From Sandaracinobacteroides hominis (lineage in GTDB: Bacteria; Pseudomonadota; Alphaproteobacteria; Sphingomonadales; Sphingomonadaceae): a stretch of 64,000 bases of DNA. Made by a program: the position numbers and the translations under genes. The stretch covers positions 806,001 through 870,000 of the forward strand of contig NZ_JADCUC010000001.1 of NCBI RefSeq assembly GCF_016464365.1. The letters run 5' to 3'. Below the pieces are notes generated by a model that did no database searches, was not told the origin of the DNA, and saw nothing but the letters and a program-made list of their open reading frames with translations. Of the stretch, positions 8,111 to 18,615 are shown piece after piece. Every line of letters starts with the position of its first letter. Within the stretch, counting starts at the first letter, position 1.

Positions 8111-8821
8111 TCAACTTCCCGCAAATGCCTGAAACTGCGCGATGGCTGCCACAACCGCGGTATCCGCCCGCAGGATTCGCGGCCCCAGGCTCATCCGCTT
8201 CACCCCCGCAACCGCAAGGATCGCCGCCCGCTCCGCTTCGGAAAATCCGCCTTCCGGCCCGATCAGGATAGCAGCCGGCACGCCAACCCCCAGCTCCCCA
8301 ATCGCAGCGCCCCCCATCTCATCCGCAAACAGCAAGGCCCGGCCCGAATCCCATCCCTTCAACAACTCCCCCAGCTTCGCCGCCTCCACCAGCTCCGGCA
8401 ACGCCGTCCGCCCGCACTGCTCGGCCGCCTCCACCATGTGTGCACGCAGCCGCTCCGGCTTCAGCCGCGCATGATTCACCCGCTCGCTCAGCACCGGCAC
8501 GATTCGCCGAACCCCCAGCTCGGTCGCCTTCTCCACGATCCACTCAAAGCGCTCCGCCCGGATCGGAGCCGTCAGCAACCACAGGTCGGGCACCGTTTCC
8601 CGCCCGCGAATCATCGCCCCCACCCGCACCCGGATGCGCCGGCGCCCCGCTTCGGAAACCACTGCCGCCCATTCCCCGGTCCGGTCGTCCAGCAACCTCA
8701 GCTCGGCCCCCACGTCCAGCCGCAGCACTGTCGCCAGATAATGCGCGTGCCCGTCCTCCAGTGGAAACTCGGCCCCGGTCTGCAAAGCTTCGCTCACGAA
8801 TAATCTAGGTATCTGCCGCAT
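8111..8821 (-). CDS. rsmE: 16S rRNA (uracil-1498-N3)-methyltransferase RsmE
   Basis: RsmE methylates N3 of U1498 at the decoding site of the small subunit using SAM. The 236-residue protein has an N-terminal PUA-like domain (RLFVSEALQTG onward) and a C-terminal SPOUT knot. SAM-binding loops are visible in ILIGPEGGFSEAERAA (about 185-200) and SLGPRILRADTA (about 211-222). It is divergent from the cerR-like gene (34 bases), so a shared promoter region is likely. Confidence 0.94.
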   Translation of the reverse strand: MRQIPRLFVSEALQTGAEFPLEDGHAHYLATVLRLDVGAELRLLDDRTGEWAAVVSEAGRRRIRVRVGAMIRGRETVPDLWLLTAPIRAERFEWIVEKATELGVRRIVPVLSERVNHARLKPERLRAHMVEAAEQCGRTALPELVEAAKLGELLKGWDSGRALLFADEMGGAAIGELGVGVPAAILIGPEGGFSEAERAAILAVAGVKRMSLGPRILRADTAVVAAIAQFQAFAGS

Positions 8822-8855
8822 GGCGCCCGGCTAGCACGCCCGCTAAGGTCACGAA

Positions 8856-9779
8856 ATGGCGCTTACACTCGCAATCACCGGTGGCACAGGTTTCGTGGGC
8901 GGCCATGCCATCGACAAGGCCCTCGCCCAGGGCCACCAGGTGCGCGCGCTCACCCGCCGCCCGCAGCCCGATCGCAAGGGCGTTACCTGGGTAAAGGGCG
9001 ATCTCGCCAATCCGCAAGCGCTGCAGTCGCTGGTATCCGGCGCCGACGCCGTCATTCACATCGCCGGCGTCACCAACACCCGCCACAAGCCCGAATTCGA
9101 TCGCGGCAACGTCCTCGGCACCGCCTATCTGCGCCGCGCCGCCGGCCCCACGCCCTTCCTCCATATCTCCTCGCTCTCCGCCCGCGAGCCGCAACTCAGC
9201 ACCTACGGCCTATCCAAGCTGCGCGGCGAACAGGTAGCCCGCGGCGTGCAGGGGCCGTTCGCGATCCTCCGCCCGCCGGCCGTCTACGGGCCCGGAGACG
9301 AGGAGTATCTCGCCCTCCTGCGTACCGCGAAATCCGGCCTGCTTCCGCTCCCGGCCAACGCCGTCACCGCGATGATCTACGGCCCCGATCTCGCCGCCGC
9401 GATCGTTGCGCTCGCCGAAGACCTCGCCGGCCCCGCCACCAGCAATGGCGGCACCTTCGAAATCGACGACGGCGCCGGCGGCTACACCCAGTCGCAAGTC
9501 GCAGAGGCGATATCGAACGCGCTCGGGGCCAAGGTCCGCCCGATCGAGCTCCCCTCCCCCGTCATCGGCCTTGCCGCCGGCGTCGACAGCATGCTCTGCC
9601 GCCTTGCCGGGCGCACCGCCCGCCTCAGCCGCGATCGCGCCCGCTATTTCGCCCACCCCGATTGGTCGGCCAACAGCGACGCCCTCCTCTCCCTGAAGCT
9701 GTGGAAACCCAGCACCGACCTGCAGCACGGAATGGCGAAAACCGCCGCCTGGTATCGGGAAAAGGGACTGCTGGGCTGA
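8856..9779 (+). CDS. NAD(P)-dependent epimerase/dehydratase, CerR-like ceramide reductase candidate
   Basis: An extended short-chain dehydrogenase of 307 aa. The nucleotide-binding motif TGGTGFVGG is at residues 8-16, and the catalytic YGLSK gives Tyr117/Lys121 with upstream serines at 105-108. Fold alone would allow a nucleoside-sugar epimerase or a complex I NDUFA9-like protein. The location next to acp and spt matches the Caulobacter sphingolipid locus, where an epimerase-like enzyme (CerR) reduces the 3-keto group on the way to dihydroceramide. That role is an inference from context. The start has AAGG seven bases ahead. Confidence 0.85.
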   Translation: MALTLAITGGTGFVGGHAIDKALAQGHQVRALTRRPQPDRKGVTWVKGDLANPQALQSLVSGADAVIHIAGVTNTRHKPEFDRGNVLGTAYLRRAAGPTPFLHISSLSAREPQLSTYGLSKLRGEQVARGVQGPFAILRPPAVYGPGDEEYLALLRTAKSGLLPLPANAVTAMIYGPDLAAAIVALAEDLAGPATSNGGTFEIDDGAGGYTQSQVAEAISNALGAKVRPIELPSPVIGLAAGVDSMLCRLAGRTARLSRDRARYFAHPDWSANSDALLSLKLWKPSTDLQHGMAKTAAWYREKGLLG

Positions 9780-9843
9780 TTCATCCCGCTTTCCGCCACA
9801 ATCCGCGCTAAATGGACGGGCTGGATTCTAACGGAGACTGACA

Positions 9844-10083
9844 ATGGATCGCGCTGCGACCTATTCCCGCCTGCTCGAACTGATCGAGCCCTTCAACAAG
9901 AAGGGTATCTCCATAGCCGAAGCCACCAGCTTCGCCGACGACCTCGAGCTCGACAGCCTCACCGTCATGGATCTCGTCGCCAACATCGAGGACGAGTGGG
10001 ACATCAACATGCCCCTCAACATGCTCCCCGATCTCGAAACCGTCGGCCAGCTCGCCGATGCCGTCGTGAAGCTGAAGGGCTGA
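9844..10083 (+). CDS. Acyl carrier protein dedicated to sphingolipid synthesis
   Basis: A 79-residue acidic carrier protein. Ser38 in LELDSLTVMD is the expected phosphopantetheine attachment site, and the four-helix pattern is intact. In Caulobacter and Sphingomonas such an ACP beside spt delivers the acyl chain to serine palmitoyltransferase. Only four bases separate its stop from the spt start, which argues for tight co-expression. A GGAGA box precedes the start. It is distinct from the housekeeping AcpP, whose usual fab-gene context is absent here. Confidence 0.92.
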   Translation: MDRAATYSRLLELIEPFNKKGISIAEATSFADDLELDSLTVMDLVANIEDEWDINMPLNMLPDLETVGQLADAVVKLKG

Positions 10084-10087
10084 TCCG

Positions 10088-11296
10088 ATGACGGACCTTC
10101 TCTCGAAGTTCGATCCCTATATCGCCGAGCACAAGGGCCTGCTCGACACCGGCGTCAACGACCCGTTCGGCGTCGTCATGACCCAGGTTCTCTCGCCCAC
10201 CCGCGCCGTCATCAACGGCCGCGAGACGATCCTCGTCGGCACCTACAACTATATGGGCATGACCTTCGACGAAGACGTCATCGCCGCCGGGCAAAAAGCG
10301 CTCACCGAATTCGGTGCCGGCTCCACCGGCAGCCGCGTGCTGAACGGCACCTTTGCCCCGCACATCGCCGTCGAACAGGCGCTGAAGGATTTCTACGGCA
10401 CCAAATCCGCCATCGTTTTCAGCACCGGCTATCAGGCCAATCTGGGCATGGTCTCCACGCTTGCCGGCAAGGGCGACTACATCATCCTCGATGCCGACAG
10501 CCACGCCTCCATCTACGACGGCTGCAAGCTCGGCAACGCAGAGGTGGTCCGCTTCCGCCACAACAATGTGGACGACCTCGACAAGCGCCTCGGCCGCCTC
10601 CCCGCCGATGCCGGCAAGCTCGTCATCCTCGAAGGCGTCTATTCGATGCTGGGCGATGTCGCCCCGCTCCCCGAACTCGTCGCCGTCGCCAAAAAGCACA
10701 ACGCCATGACCATGGTCGACGAAGCCCACGCCATGGGCTTCTTCGGCAAGCACGGCCGCGGCGTCTACGAGGAAATGGGCCTCGAAGACGATATCGACTT
10801 CGTCGTCGGCACCTTCTCCAAATCGGTCGGCACGGTCGGCGGCTTCGCGGTTTCCAACCACCCGAAGTTCGAAATCCTCCGCCTCGTCTGCAACCCCTAT
10901 CGCTTCACCGCCTCGCTGCCCCCCGCGGTCGTCGCCACCGCCGAAGCCTCGATCCGCAAGCTGATGGGCGCAAAGGACAAGCGCGACAATCTCTGGGCAG
11001 TCTCCCGCAAGCTGCACGCAGGCCTCAAGGCCGCCGGCTTCAGGATGGCAACCGACACCCCGGAATCCGCCATCATCGCCGTCCTGCTTCCCGATCAGGA
11101 AAGCACGGTCGCCATGTGGCACCAGCTTCTGGAGCACGGCATCTATTGCAACATGAGCCGCCCGCCGGCGACGCCAGCCGGCATCTTCCTGCTCCGCTGC
11201 TCGCTGTCCGCCGCCCACACGCTCGAAGACGTGGACACCATAGTCAACCGCTTCACAGCAGCCCGCGCAAGCCTGCCCGGAGCCAAAGCCGCCTGA
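10088..11296 (+). CDS. spt: Serine palmitoyltransferase
   Basis: A cytoplasmic PLP enzyme of the alpha-oxoamine synthase family condensing L-serine with a long acyl thioester to 3-keto-sphinganine, the committed step of sphingolipid synthesis. The 402 residues keep the key sites: His139 (DADSHAS) stacking on PLP, Asp211 and His214 (VDEAHAMG), and Lys245 in GTFSKSVGTVGGF forming the internal aldimine. The motif around the lysine matches the Sphingomonas enzyme closely, favouring Spt over KBL or BioF. It is the third gene of the cerR-like/acp/spt operon. Confidence 0.95.
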   Translation: MTDLLSKFDPYIAEHKGLLDTGVNDPFGVVMTQVLSPTRAVINGRETILVGTYNYMGMTFDEDVIAAGQKALTEFGAGSTGSRVLNGTFAPHIAVEQALKDFYGTKSAIVFSTGYQANLGMVSTLAGKGDYIILDADSHASIYDGCKLGNAEVVRFRHNNVDDLDKRLGRLPADAGKLVILEGVYSMLGDVAPLPELVAVAKKHNAMTMVDEAHAMGFFGKHGRGVYEEMGLEDDIDFVVGTFSKSVGTVGGFAVSNHPKFEILRLVCNPYRFTASLPPAVVATAEASIRKLMGAKDKRDNLWAVSRKLHAGLKAAGFRMATDTPESAIIAVLLPDQESTVAMWHQLLEHGIYCNMSRPPATPAGIFLLRCSLSAAHTLEDVDTIVNRFTAARASLPGAKAA

Positions 11297-11340
11297 CTCT
11301 CCCCTCCCTGGAAGGGAGGGGCCGGGGGTGGGTCGAACCT
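11297..11340. repeat. Intergenic palindromic repeat, copy 2
   Basis: CCCCTCCCT-GGA-AGGGAGGGG (11301-11321) is followed by CCGGGGGTGGGTCGAACC. It is the same element as at 6612-6655, with one loop base changed, starting directly after the spt stop. It may terminate the sphingolipid operon or stabilise its mRNA 3' end. Confidence 0.8.
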
Positions 11341-11389
11341 GCCCGCAAAAAAACCAAACCCAACGATAAAAACGCAGGGGAGACCAGAA

Positions 11390-11788
11390 ATGCACTTCGC
11401 CTACCCATATGCCGCCCTCGTCACGGGCATCGCCATCCTCCTCTACCTCTGGACCGGCATGGTCGTCGGCAAGGCCCGCAAGACCCACGGCGTCGACTAT
11501 CCCAACACCACCGGCTCCGACGATTTCAACCGCGTCTGGCGCGCCCACCAGAACACGCTCGAGCAGCTGGTGGTCTTCCTCCCCTCGCTCTGGCTGTTCG
11601 CCGTGATCGTCAACGATTGCTGGGCCGCCATCCTCGGTCTGGTGTGGGCGCTCGGCCGCATCCTCTACGTCCGCGGCTACGCCATCGCCGCCCCGAAACG
11701 CGCCACCGGCTTCATGATCGCCATCCTCGCCACCGCAGTCCTGCTGTTCGGCGCGCTGGGCGTGATCGTCTGGCACCTATTCAACTGA
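11390..11788 (+). CDS. MAPEG family membrane protein
   Basis: A 132-residue integral membrane protein of the MAPEG (microsomal glutathione transferase-like) family. Four hydrophobic segments are visible. The family signature RAHQNTLEQLVVFLPSLWLFA (residues 48-68) and the C-terminal RGYAIAAPKRATGFM are present. Bacterial members may conjugate glutathione or detoxify lipid peroxides; the substrate is unknown. GGGAGA sits ahead of the start. It lies 93 bases after spt, with a palindromic repeat between them. Confidence 0.88.
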   Translation: MHFAYPYAALVTGIAILLYLWTGMVVGKARKTHGVDYPNTTGSDDFNRVWRAHQNTLEQLVVFLPSLWLFAVIVNDCWAAILGLVWALGRILYVRGYAIAAPKRATGFMIAILATAVLLFGALGVIVWHLFN

Positions 11789-11852
11789 CGCACCCACCTT
11801 GTCCCCCGAAGGCCGCACAGCTACGAGCGGCTCAAGGGAGACAAGTTGCACC

Positions 11853-13448
11853 ATGAACGACCAGAGCGGCGAACGGCCGATCGACACAGCGGCTGATTTC
11901 AAGCGCGACCGGCTCATAATCGTCGCCTCCTCGCTCGGCACCGTCTTCGAATGGTATGATTTCTTCCTCTACGGCATCCTCGCCGCCCTCATCGGCCGCC
12001 TGTTCTTCCCCATAGACAACCCCACAGCCGCCACCCTCGCCAGCCTCGCCACCTTCGGCGCCGGCTTCGGGGTGCGCCCGATCGGCGCCATGCTCTTCGG
12101 CCACTATGGCGACCGCATAGGCCGCAAATACACCTTCCTCATCACCATCACGCTGATGGGCGCGGCGACTGCCCTGATCGGCTTCCTCCCCACTTACGCG
12201 CAGGCAGGCCTCTGGGCGCCGGCCCTCCTAGTCGGCCTCCGCCTGCTACAAGGCCTCGCACTGGGTGGCGAATATGGCGGCGCCGCCATCTATGTCGGCG
12301 AACACGCGCCCAAAAACCGCCGCGGCGAATATACCAGCTGGATCCAGATCTCCGTCGCCGGCGGCTTCCTCCTCTGCCTGATCGTCGTCCTCACCACCCG
12401 CTCGCTGATGACGACCGAGCAGTTCGACCAATGGGGCTGGCGAATCCCCTTCCTCCTCAGCCTGGTGATGCTGGCCATCTCGGTCTACATCCGCATGCAG
12501 CTGTCCGAGAGCCCGGTCTTCAAGGAGATGAAGGAAGCCGGAAAAACCTCGAAAAACCCCATAGTCGAGGCCTTCTCCGACAAGTCCAACATCGGCAATA
12601 TCCTCGTCGCCCTGTTCGGCGTCTCCGCCGGCCTCACCGTCGTCTACTACACCAGCCAGTTCGGAACCCTCTACTTCCTCACCGGCACCGCCGGCGTCAG
12701 CGAGAAGGAAACGCTGATCTATCTGGCGTTGGGCGCCATCTTCGCCGCCCCCTTCTACGTCCTCTTCGGCATGCTGTCCGATCGCATCGGCCGCAAGAAG
12801 CTGCTGCTCATCGGCTATGCACTCTCCATCCTCCTGATCTTCCCCCTCTTCCACCTGATGGCCAACGGCGCCAACCCCGCCCTCGCCCGCGCCACGGCCG
12901 CCAATCCGGTAACCCTCGAACTCCCAGAATGCGAATTCCGCATCTTCGCCCGCACGCAGACCGAGGAATGCGCCAAGGCGCTCGGCTTCCTCACCAAGCG
13001 CGGCATCGCCTACGAGCGGCAGACCGCCGAAAGCGTTACCCTCGTCGTCGGCGACACCCGCGTAGAGGGCTTCAACGAAGACGCCTTCGCCGCCGCGTTG
13101 AAAAGCGCCGGCTACCCCGAAAAGGCCGACCCGGCGGAAAAGCAGCGCTGGAAGATCGTCTTCGCCGTCTTCGCCATCATCACCCTTTCTGCGATGACCT
13201 ATGGGCAAGTGGCGGCCATCCTTGTCGAGCTGTTCCCGGCCAAGGTCCGCTACACCTCGATGTCGATCCCCTATCACATCGGCACCGGCTATTTCGGCGG
13301 CTTCCTGCCCTTCATCCAGCAGCTGATCGTGGTCCGCACCGGAGACCCGTTCGCCGGCCTCTGGTACACCATCGGCGTCGTCGCCATGGCCTTCATCGTC
13401 AGCGCCATCTGGCTCCCGGAAACCCGCCACCGCGATATCCGCGCCTAG
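11853..13448 (+). CDS. MFS metabolite:H+ symporter with a soluble insert
   Basis: A 12-helix major-facilitator transporter of the metabolite-H+ symporter group (KgtP/ProP/ShiA relatives). Diagnostic stretches are GTVFEWYDFFLYG at 29-41, RPIGAMLFGHYGDRIGRK at 75-92 and RIGRKKLL at 311-318. The 531 residues exceed the usual 430-450. The excess is mostly a hydrophilic block at about 340-432 between the tenth and eleventh helices, with two Cys (360, 373), that resembles a small folded domain. The start MNDQSGER has AAGGGAG thirteen bases upstream; the earlier in-frame start does not resemble the family. The substrate cannot be named. Confidence 0.9.
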   Translation: MNDQSGERPIDTAADFKRDRLIIVASSLGTVFEWYDFFLYGILAALIGRLFFPIDNPTAATLASLATFGAGFGVRPIGAMLFGHYGDRIGRKYTFLITITLMGAATALIGFLPTYAQAGLWAPALLVGLRLLQGLALGGEYGGAAIYVGEHAPKNRRGEYTSWIQISVAGGFLLCLIVVLTTRSLMTTEQFDQWGWRIPFLLSLVMLAISVYIRMQLSESPVFKEMKEAGKTSKNPIVEAFSDKSNIGNILVALFGVSAGLTVVYYTSQFGTLYFLTGTAGVSEKETLIYLALGAIFAAPFYVLFGMLSDRIGRKKLLLIGYALSILLIFPLFHLMANGANPALARATAANPVTLELPECEFRIFARTQTEECAKALGFLTKRGIAYERQTAESVTLVVGDTRVEGFNEDAFAAALKSAGYPEKADPAEKQRWKIVFAVFAIITLSAMTYGQVAAILVELFPAKVRYTSMSIPYHIGTGYFGGFLPFIQQLIVVRTGDPFAGLWYTIGVVAMAFIVSAIWLPETRHRDIRA

Positions 13449-13653
13449 TCCTAGCGCCCAGCCCGGCTGCGGCAAGGTCCGCGTCGCCCGCCACCCGATC
13501 CGATTCTCCGCCTCCCCGGCCATCGCGACACCCGGCCCGGCCCTCTCCCACATCCAATAATGCGTTAATAACCGGGCTTATCCACCACGAAGCCAGTCTA
13601 TTGGCCGCATCCCGATTGCACGCAGGCTGCCTCGCACCCATATTGCCTTCAAT

Positions 13654-16056
<2,403 letters not shown>

Positions 16057-16068
16057 CCAGAAACGGCC

Positions 16069-16088
16069 CCCTCCCCTTCGGGGGAGGG
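16069..16088. terminator. UUCG-capped hairpin after lon
   Basis: Stem CCCTCCCC/GGGGAGGG closed by TTCG, a very stable tetraloop, 13 bases after the lon stop. No T run follows, so it may protect the mRNA end instead of terminating on its own. Confidence 0.5.
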
Positions 16089-16197
16089 AACAGGACGGGC
16101 ACGTATCGCAAAAACCGCGGCCATCGCCGCCAACCCATGTTGACAGCCAGGCCGCCATCCCTTACCCGCCGCCGTCCCGGATGATCCCGCACAGCGC

Positions 16198-16272
16198 GGG
16201 CGCGTAGCTCAGTGGTAGAGCACACCCTTCACACGGGTGGGGTCGCAAGTTCAATCCTTGCCGCGCCCACCA
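16198..16272 (+). tRNA. tRNA-Val (CAC)
   Basis: Cloverleaf with acceptor GGGCGCG/CGCGCCC, D arm AGCTCAGTGGTAGAGC, anticodon stem CACCC/GGGTG around loop TTCACAC (anticodon CAC) and T arm GCAAGTTCAATCCTTGC. CCA is encoded. Confidence 0.96.
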
Positions 16273-16290
16273 TCCGTTTCCTGTTTTGCG

Positions 16291-16513
16291 CACGGCGTAG
16301 CCTCCGCAAGGGGCGGGCCAATAAGGCCCGGCGCGCAGGCGCGCTTGCGGGCTATGCCCGGATTCTTTCTGTTCACGGCGTAGCCTCCACAGGGGGCGGG
16401 CCAATAAGGCCCGGCGCGCAGGCGCGCTTGCGGGCTATGCCCGGAGTCTCTTTCTGTTCACGGCGAAGCCTCCACAGGGGCGGCGCACAAGCGCCGGCGC
16501 GCAGGCGCGCTTG
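16291..16513 (+). repeat. Three tandem ~84-bp repeats after tRNA-Val
   Basis: Units start with CACGGCG at 16291, 16374 and 16459 (periods 83 and 85). Shared blocks are TAGCCTCC or AAGCCTCC, then GGGCGGGCCAATAAGGCCCG and GCGCGCAGGCGCGCTTGCG. The first two copies are almost identical; the third has lost the GGGCCAATAAGGCCC part. Each holds nested palindromes (GGGCC..GGCCC and GCGCGC..GCGCGC). No reading frame is convincing. This fills the gap between tRNA-Val and the TonB-like gene. Confidence 0.85.
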
Positions 16514-16574
16514 CGAACCCTTCGGGTTCGGAGATGCCCTCCCCGCACGCCCGCACCCGTGCTAACCCACCCCC

Positions 16575-17291
16575 ATGCAGAGGCCAGCCAACCCCCGTCG
16601 TCTCCTCACCGCCACGGCGGTGGCAATCCTCCACGCCGCCCTGCTCGCCCTCCTCCTCATCCCCACCCACATCCCCCTCCCCGCCCCCGAATCCGCCCTC
16701 CTCACCGTCAACATCCCAAACCCACCCCCACCAGCTCCGCCGGAACCGCTCCCCGGCCCACCCGAACCAGCCGCAAAATCCGCGCCGCCTGCCCCTCGCG
16801 CCCGCCCAAAGCCGGTCGTCGCCCCGCCCCCCATCATCCAACCCGAAACCCCCTCCCCATCCGCCCCGACAGCCGCCGAAGGCCCAGACCCCACCGCAGG
16901 CGCCGCCAACACCGGCCTCGGCACAGGGGCGTCCGGTTCAGGCTCAGGAACCGGCGCAGGCGGCACAGGCACGGGCGGCGGCACCGTCCGCCCCCGCCGC
17001 ATCGCCGGCGAAATCACCCGCCGCGATTACCCCTCCACCGCCCGTGGCGCACAGGGCAGCGTTACCGCCCAGCTCAGCATCTCCCCCGAAGGCCGCGTCA
17101 CCATCTGCCGCGTCACACGCTCAAGCGGCAACGCCGCCCTCGACGCCGCCACCTGCCGCCTCATCCAGCAACGCTTCCGCTACACCCCCGCCCGCGACGC
17201 CTACGACAACGTCACGGCGGGCCAGGCCGGCTACCGGCAGGATTGGTGGCTCGAACCACGCGCCCTTCCCCAAAACCCGCAATCGCCTTAA
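16575..17291 (+). CDS. Energy transducer TonB family protein
   Basis: TonB-type proteins pass proton-motive force from ExbBD to outer-membrane receptors. This 238-residue protein has the right architecture. An N-terminal signal anchor spans about residues 13-31, a long Pro-rich linker about 48-95, and a Gly/Ser/Thr stretch about 105-135. A C-terminal TonB domain follows (DYPSTARGAQGSVTAQLSIS onward, with the typical ALDAATCRLIQQRFRYTPARD). Two Cys lie in that domain. No ExbB or ExbD gene is nearby. No clear ribosome-binding site precedes the ATG. Confidence 0.85.
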   Translation: MQRPANPRRLLTATAVAILHAALLALLLIPTHIPLPAPESALLTVNIPNPPPPAPPEPLPGPPEPAAKSAPPAPRARPKPVVAPPPIIQPETPSPSAPTAAEGPDPTAGAANTGLGTGASGSGSGTGAGGTGTGGGTVRPRRIAGEITRRDYPSTARGAQGSVTAQLSISPEGRVTICRVTRSSGNAALDAATCRLIQQRFRYTPARDAYDNVTAGQAGYRQDWWLEPRALPQNPQSP

Positions 17292-17349
17292 TCTCCCGCC
17301 CGCTCGGCCCAGCCCGCTACGCTCGGTGGCAAAACGGGAGGAACTCGCC

Positions 17350-18513
17350 ATGCCGCACTACGGCGACTATCAGAATGCCATCTACGGCGCCGGCCTGGCC
17401 GGCGTTCTACCGACAGTTCCGGTCGATTTCGCCACGCTGGAGCAACGCGCCGCCGCCGCCCTCCCGGCTTCCGTGCTCAACTATGTGCAGGGCGGCTGCG
17501 GCGATGAATTCACCCAGCGCAACAACGCCGAAGCCTTCCACCACTGGGGCATGACCCCTCGCATGATGGTCGACACCACCAGCCGCGATCTCTCCATCGA
17601 CCTGTTCGGCCTGAGGCTCCCCACCCCCCTCTTCATGGCCCCGATCGGAGTCACCGGCCTCTGCACGCAGGACGGCCACGGCGACCTCGCCGCCGCCCGC
17701 GCCGCCGCCCAGACCGGAGTCCCGCTCACGATCTCCACCCTGCAGAACGATCCGCTCGAAGCCGTCGCCCAACAGCTCGGCAACACCCCCGGCTTCTTCC
17801 AGCTCTACACCCCCAAAAACAAGGACCTGGCCGAAAGCCTCGTCCACCGCGCCGAAGCCGCCGGCTACAAGGCCATCGTCGTCACCCTCGACACATGGGT
17901 AACCGGCTGGCGCCCGCGCGACCTCAACAGCGGCAACTTCCCGCAACTGCGCGGCCATGTGCTGGAAAACTATTTCTCCGACCCGGTCTTCCAGAGCCTG
18001 CTGGCCAAGCCGCCCGCCGAAGACAAGCAGGCCGCCGTCCTGCAATGGATGGGCGTATTCGGCAAAGTCCTCACCTGGGATGACATGGCCTGGCTCCGCT
18101 CCATCACCCGCCTGCCCATGGTCCTGAAGGGCATCTGCCACCCCGACGACGCCCGCAGGGCCATCGATAGCGGCGCAGATGGCATCTATTGCTCCAACCA
18201 CGGCGGCCGGCAGGCCAATGGCGGCATCGCCGCAATCGACCACCTCCCCGGCGTCGTCGCAGCCGCCGGCAACGCCCCGGTGCTGTTCGATTCCGGCATC
18301 CGCTCCGGCAGCGACGTCGTGAAGGCGCTTGCCCTGGGCGCCCGCGCAGTCGGCGTAGGCCGCCCCTACCTCTACGGCCTCGCCCTCAACGGCGCAGACG
18401 GCGCTGCCCATGTCCTGAAATCCATCCTCGCCGAAGCCGACCTGATGATGGCAGTAAACGGCTGGCCAACCATCGCCGACGTCCGCGCAGCCGGCGCCGA
18501 GCGCATCGGCTGA
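17350..18513 (+). CDS. FMN-dependent alpha-hydroxy acid oxidase, lactate 2-monooxygenase-like
   Basis: A 387-residue FMN TIM-barrel enzyme of the LldD/glycolate-oxidase family. From remembered sequence it resembles mycobacterial lactate 2-monooxygenase (lactate + O2 to acetate + CO2). Shared features are the N-terminus (HYGDYQNAIYGAGLAGV), YVQGGCGDEFTQRNN, TLDTWVTGWRPRDLN and the catalytic His loop GIYCSNHGGRQANGG. Phosphate-binding LFDSGIRSGSDVVKALALGA and GVGRPYLYG close the barrel. A dehydrogenase or oxidase role is the alternative. GGGAGGA precedes the ATG. A longer in-frame extension upstream overlaps the TonB gene and was rejected. Confidence 0.88.
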   Translation: MPHYGDYQNAIYGAGLAGVLPTVPVDFATLEQRAAAALPASVLNYVQGGCGDEFTQRNNAEAFHHWGMTPRMMVDTTSRDLSIDLFGLRLPTPLFMAPIGVTGLCTQDGHGDLAAARAAAQTGVPLTISTLQNDPLEAVAQQLGNTPGFFQLYTPKNKDLAESLVHRAEAAGYKAIVVTLDTWVTGWRPRDLNSGNFPQLRGHVLENYFSDPVFQSLLAKPPAEDKQAAVLQWMGVFGKVLTWDDMAWLRSITRLPMVLKGICHPDDARRAIDSGADGIYCSNHGGRQANGGIAAIDHLPGVVAAAGNAPVLFDSGIRSGSDVVKALALGARAVGVGRPYLYGLALNGADGAAHVLKSILAEADLMMAVNGWPTIADVRAAGAERIG

Positions 18514-18526
18514 AGCCGCTCAGCGC

Positions 18527-18549
18527 TTCCCCGGCCACCAGCCGGGGAA
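18527..18549. terminator. Possible terminator between convergent genes
   Basis: A 9-bp stem TTCCCCGGC/GCCGGGGAA with loop CACCA follows the flavoenzyme stop and lies between it and the end of the S9 peptidase. There is no strong T run on either strand. Confidence 0.4.
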
Positions 18550-18615
18550 ACGTCCCGTCAGCACCACGAGCAGATAGACAAGCCCGGCCGCCCGTAGAGG
18601 AGACGGCCAGCGCAC

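Noticed and set aside
10016-11776. A 586-codon minus-strand frame opposite spt and the MAPEG gene
   Set aside because: Composition typical of an antisense shadow; runs across three well-supported genes.
13575-13584. DnaA-box-like TTATCCACC ahead of lon
   Set aside because: Single 8-of-9 match with no cluster and far from the skew switch.
16534-17349. N-terminal extension of the flavoenzyme frame back through the TonB gene
   Set aside because: Pro/Ser/Arg-rich out-of-frame reading of the TonB linker; a good RBS precedes the ATG at 17350.
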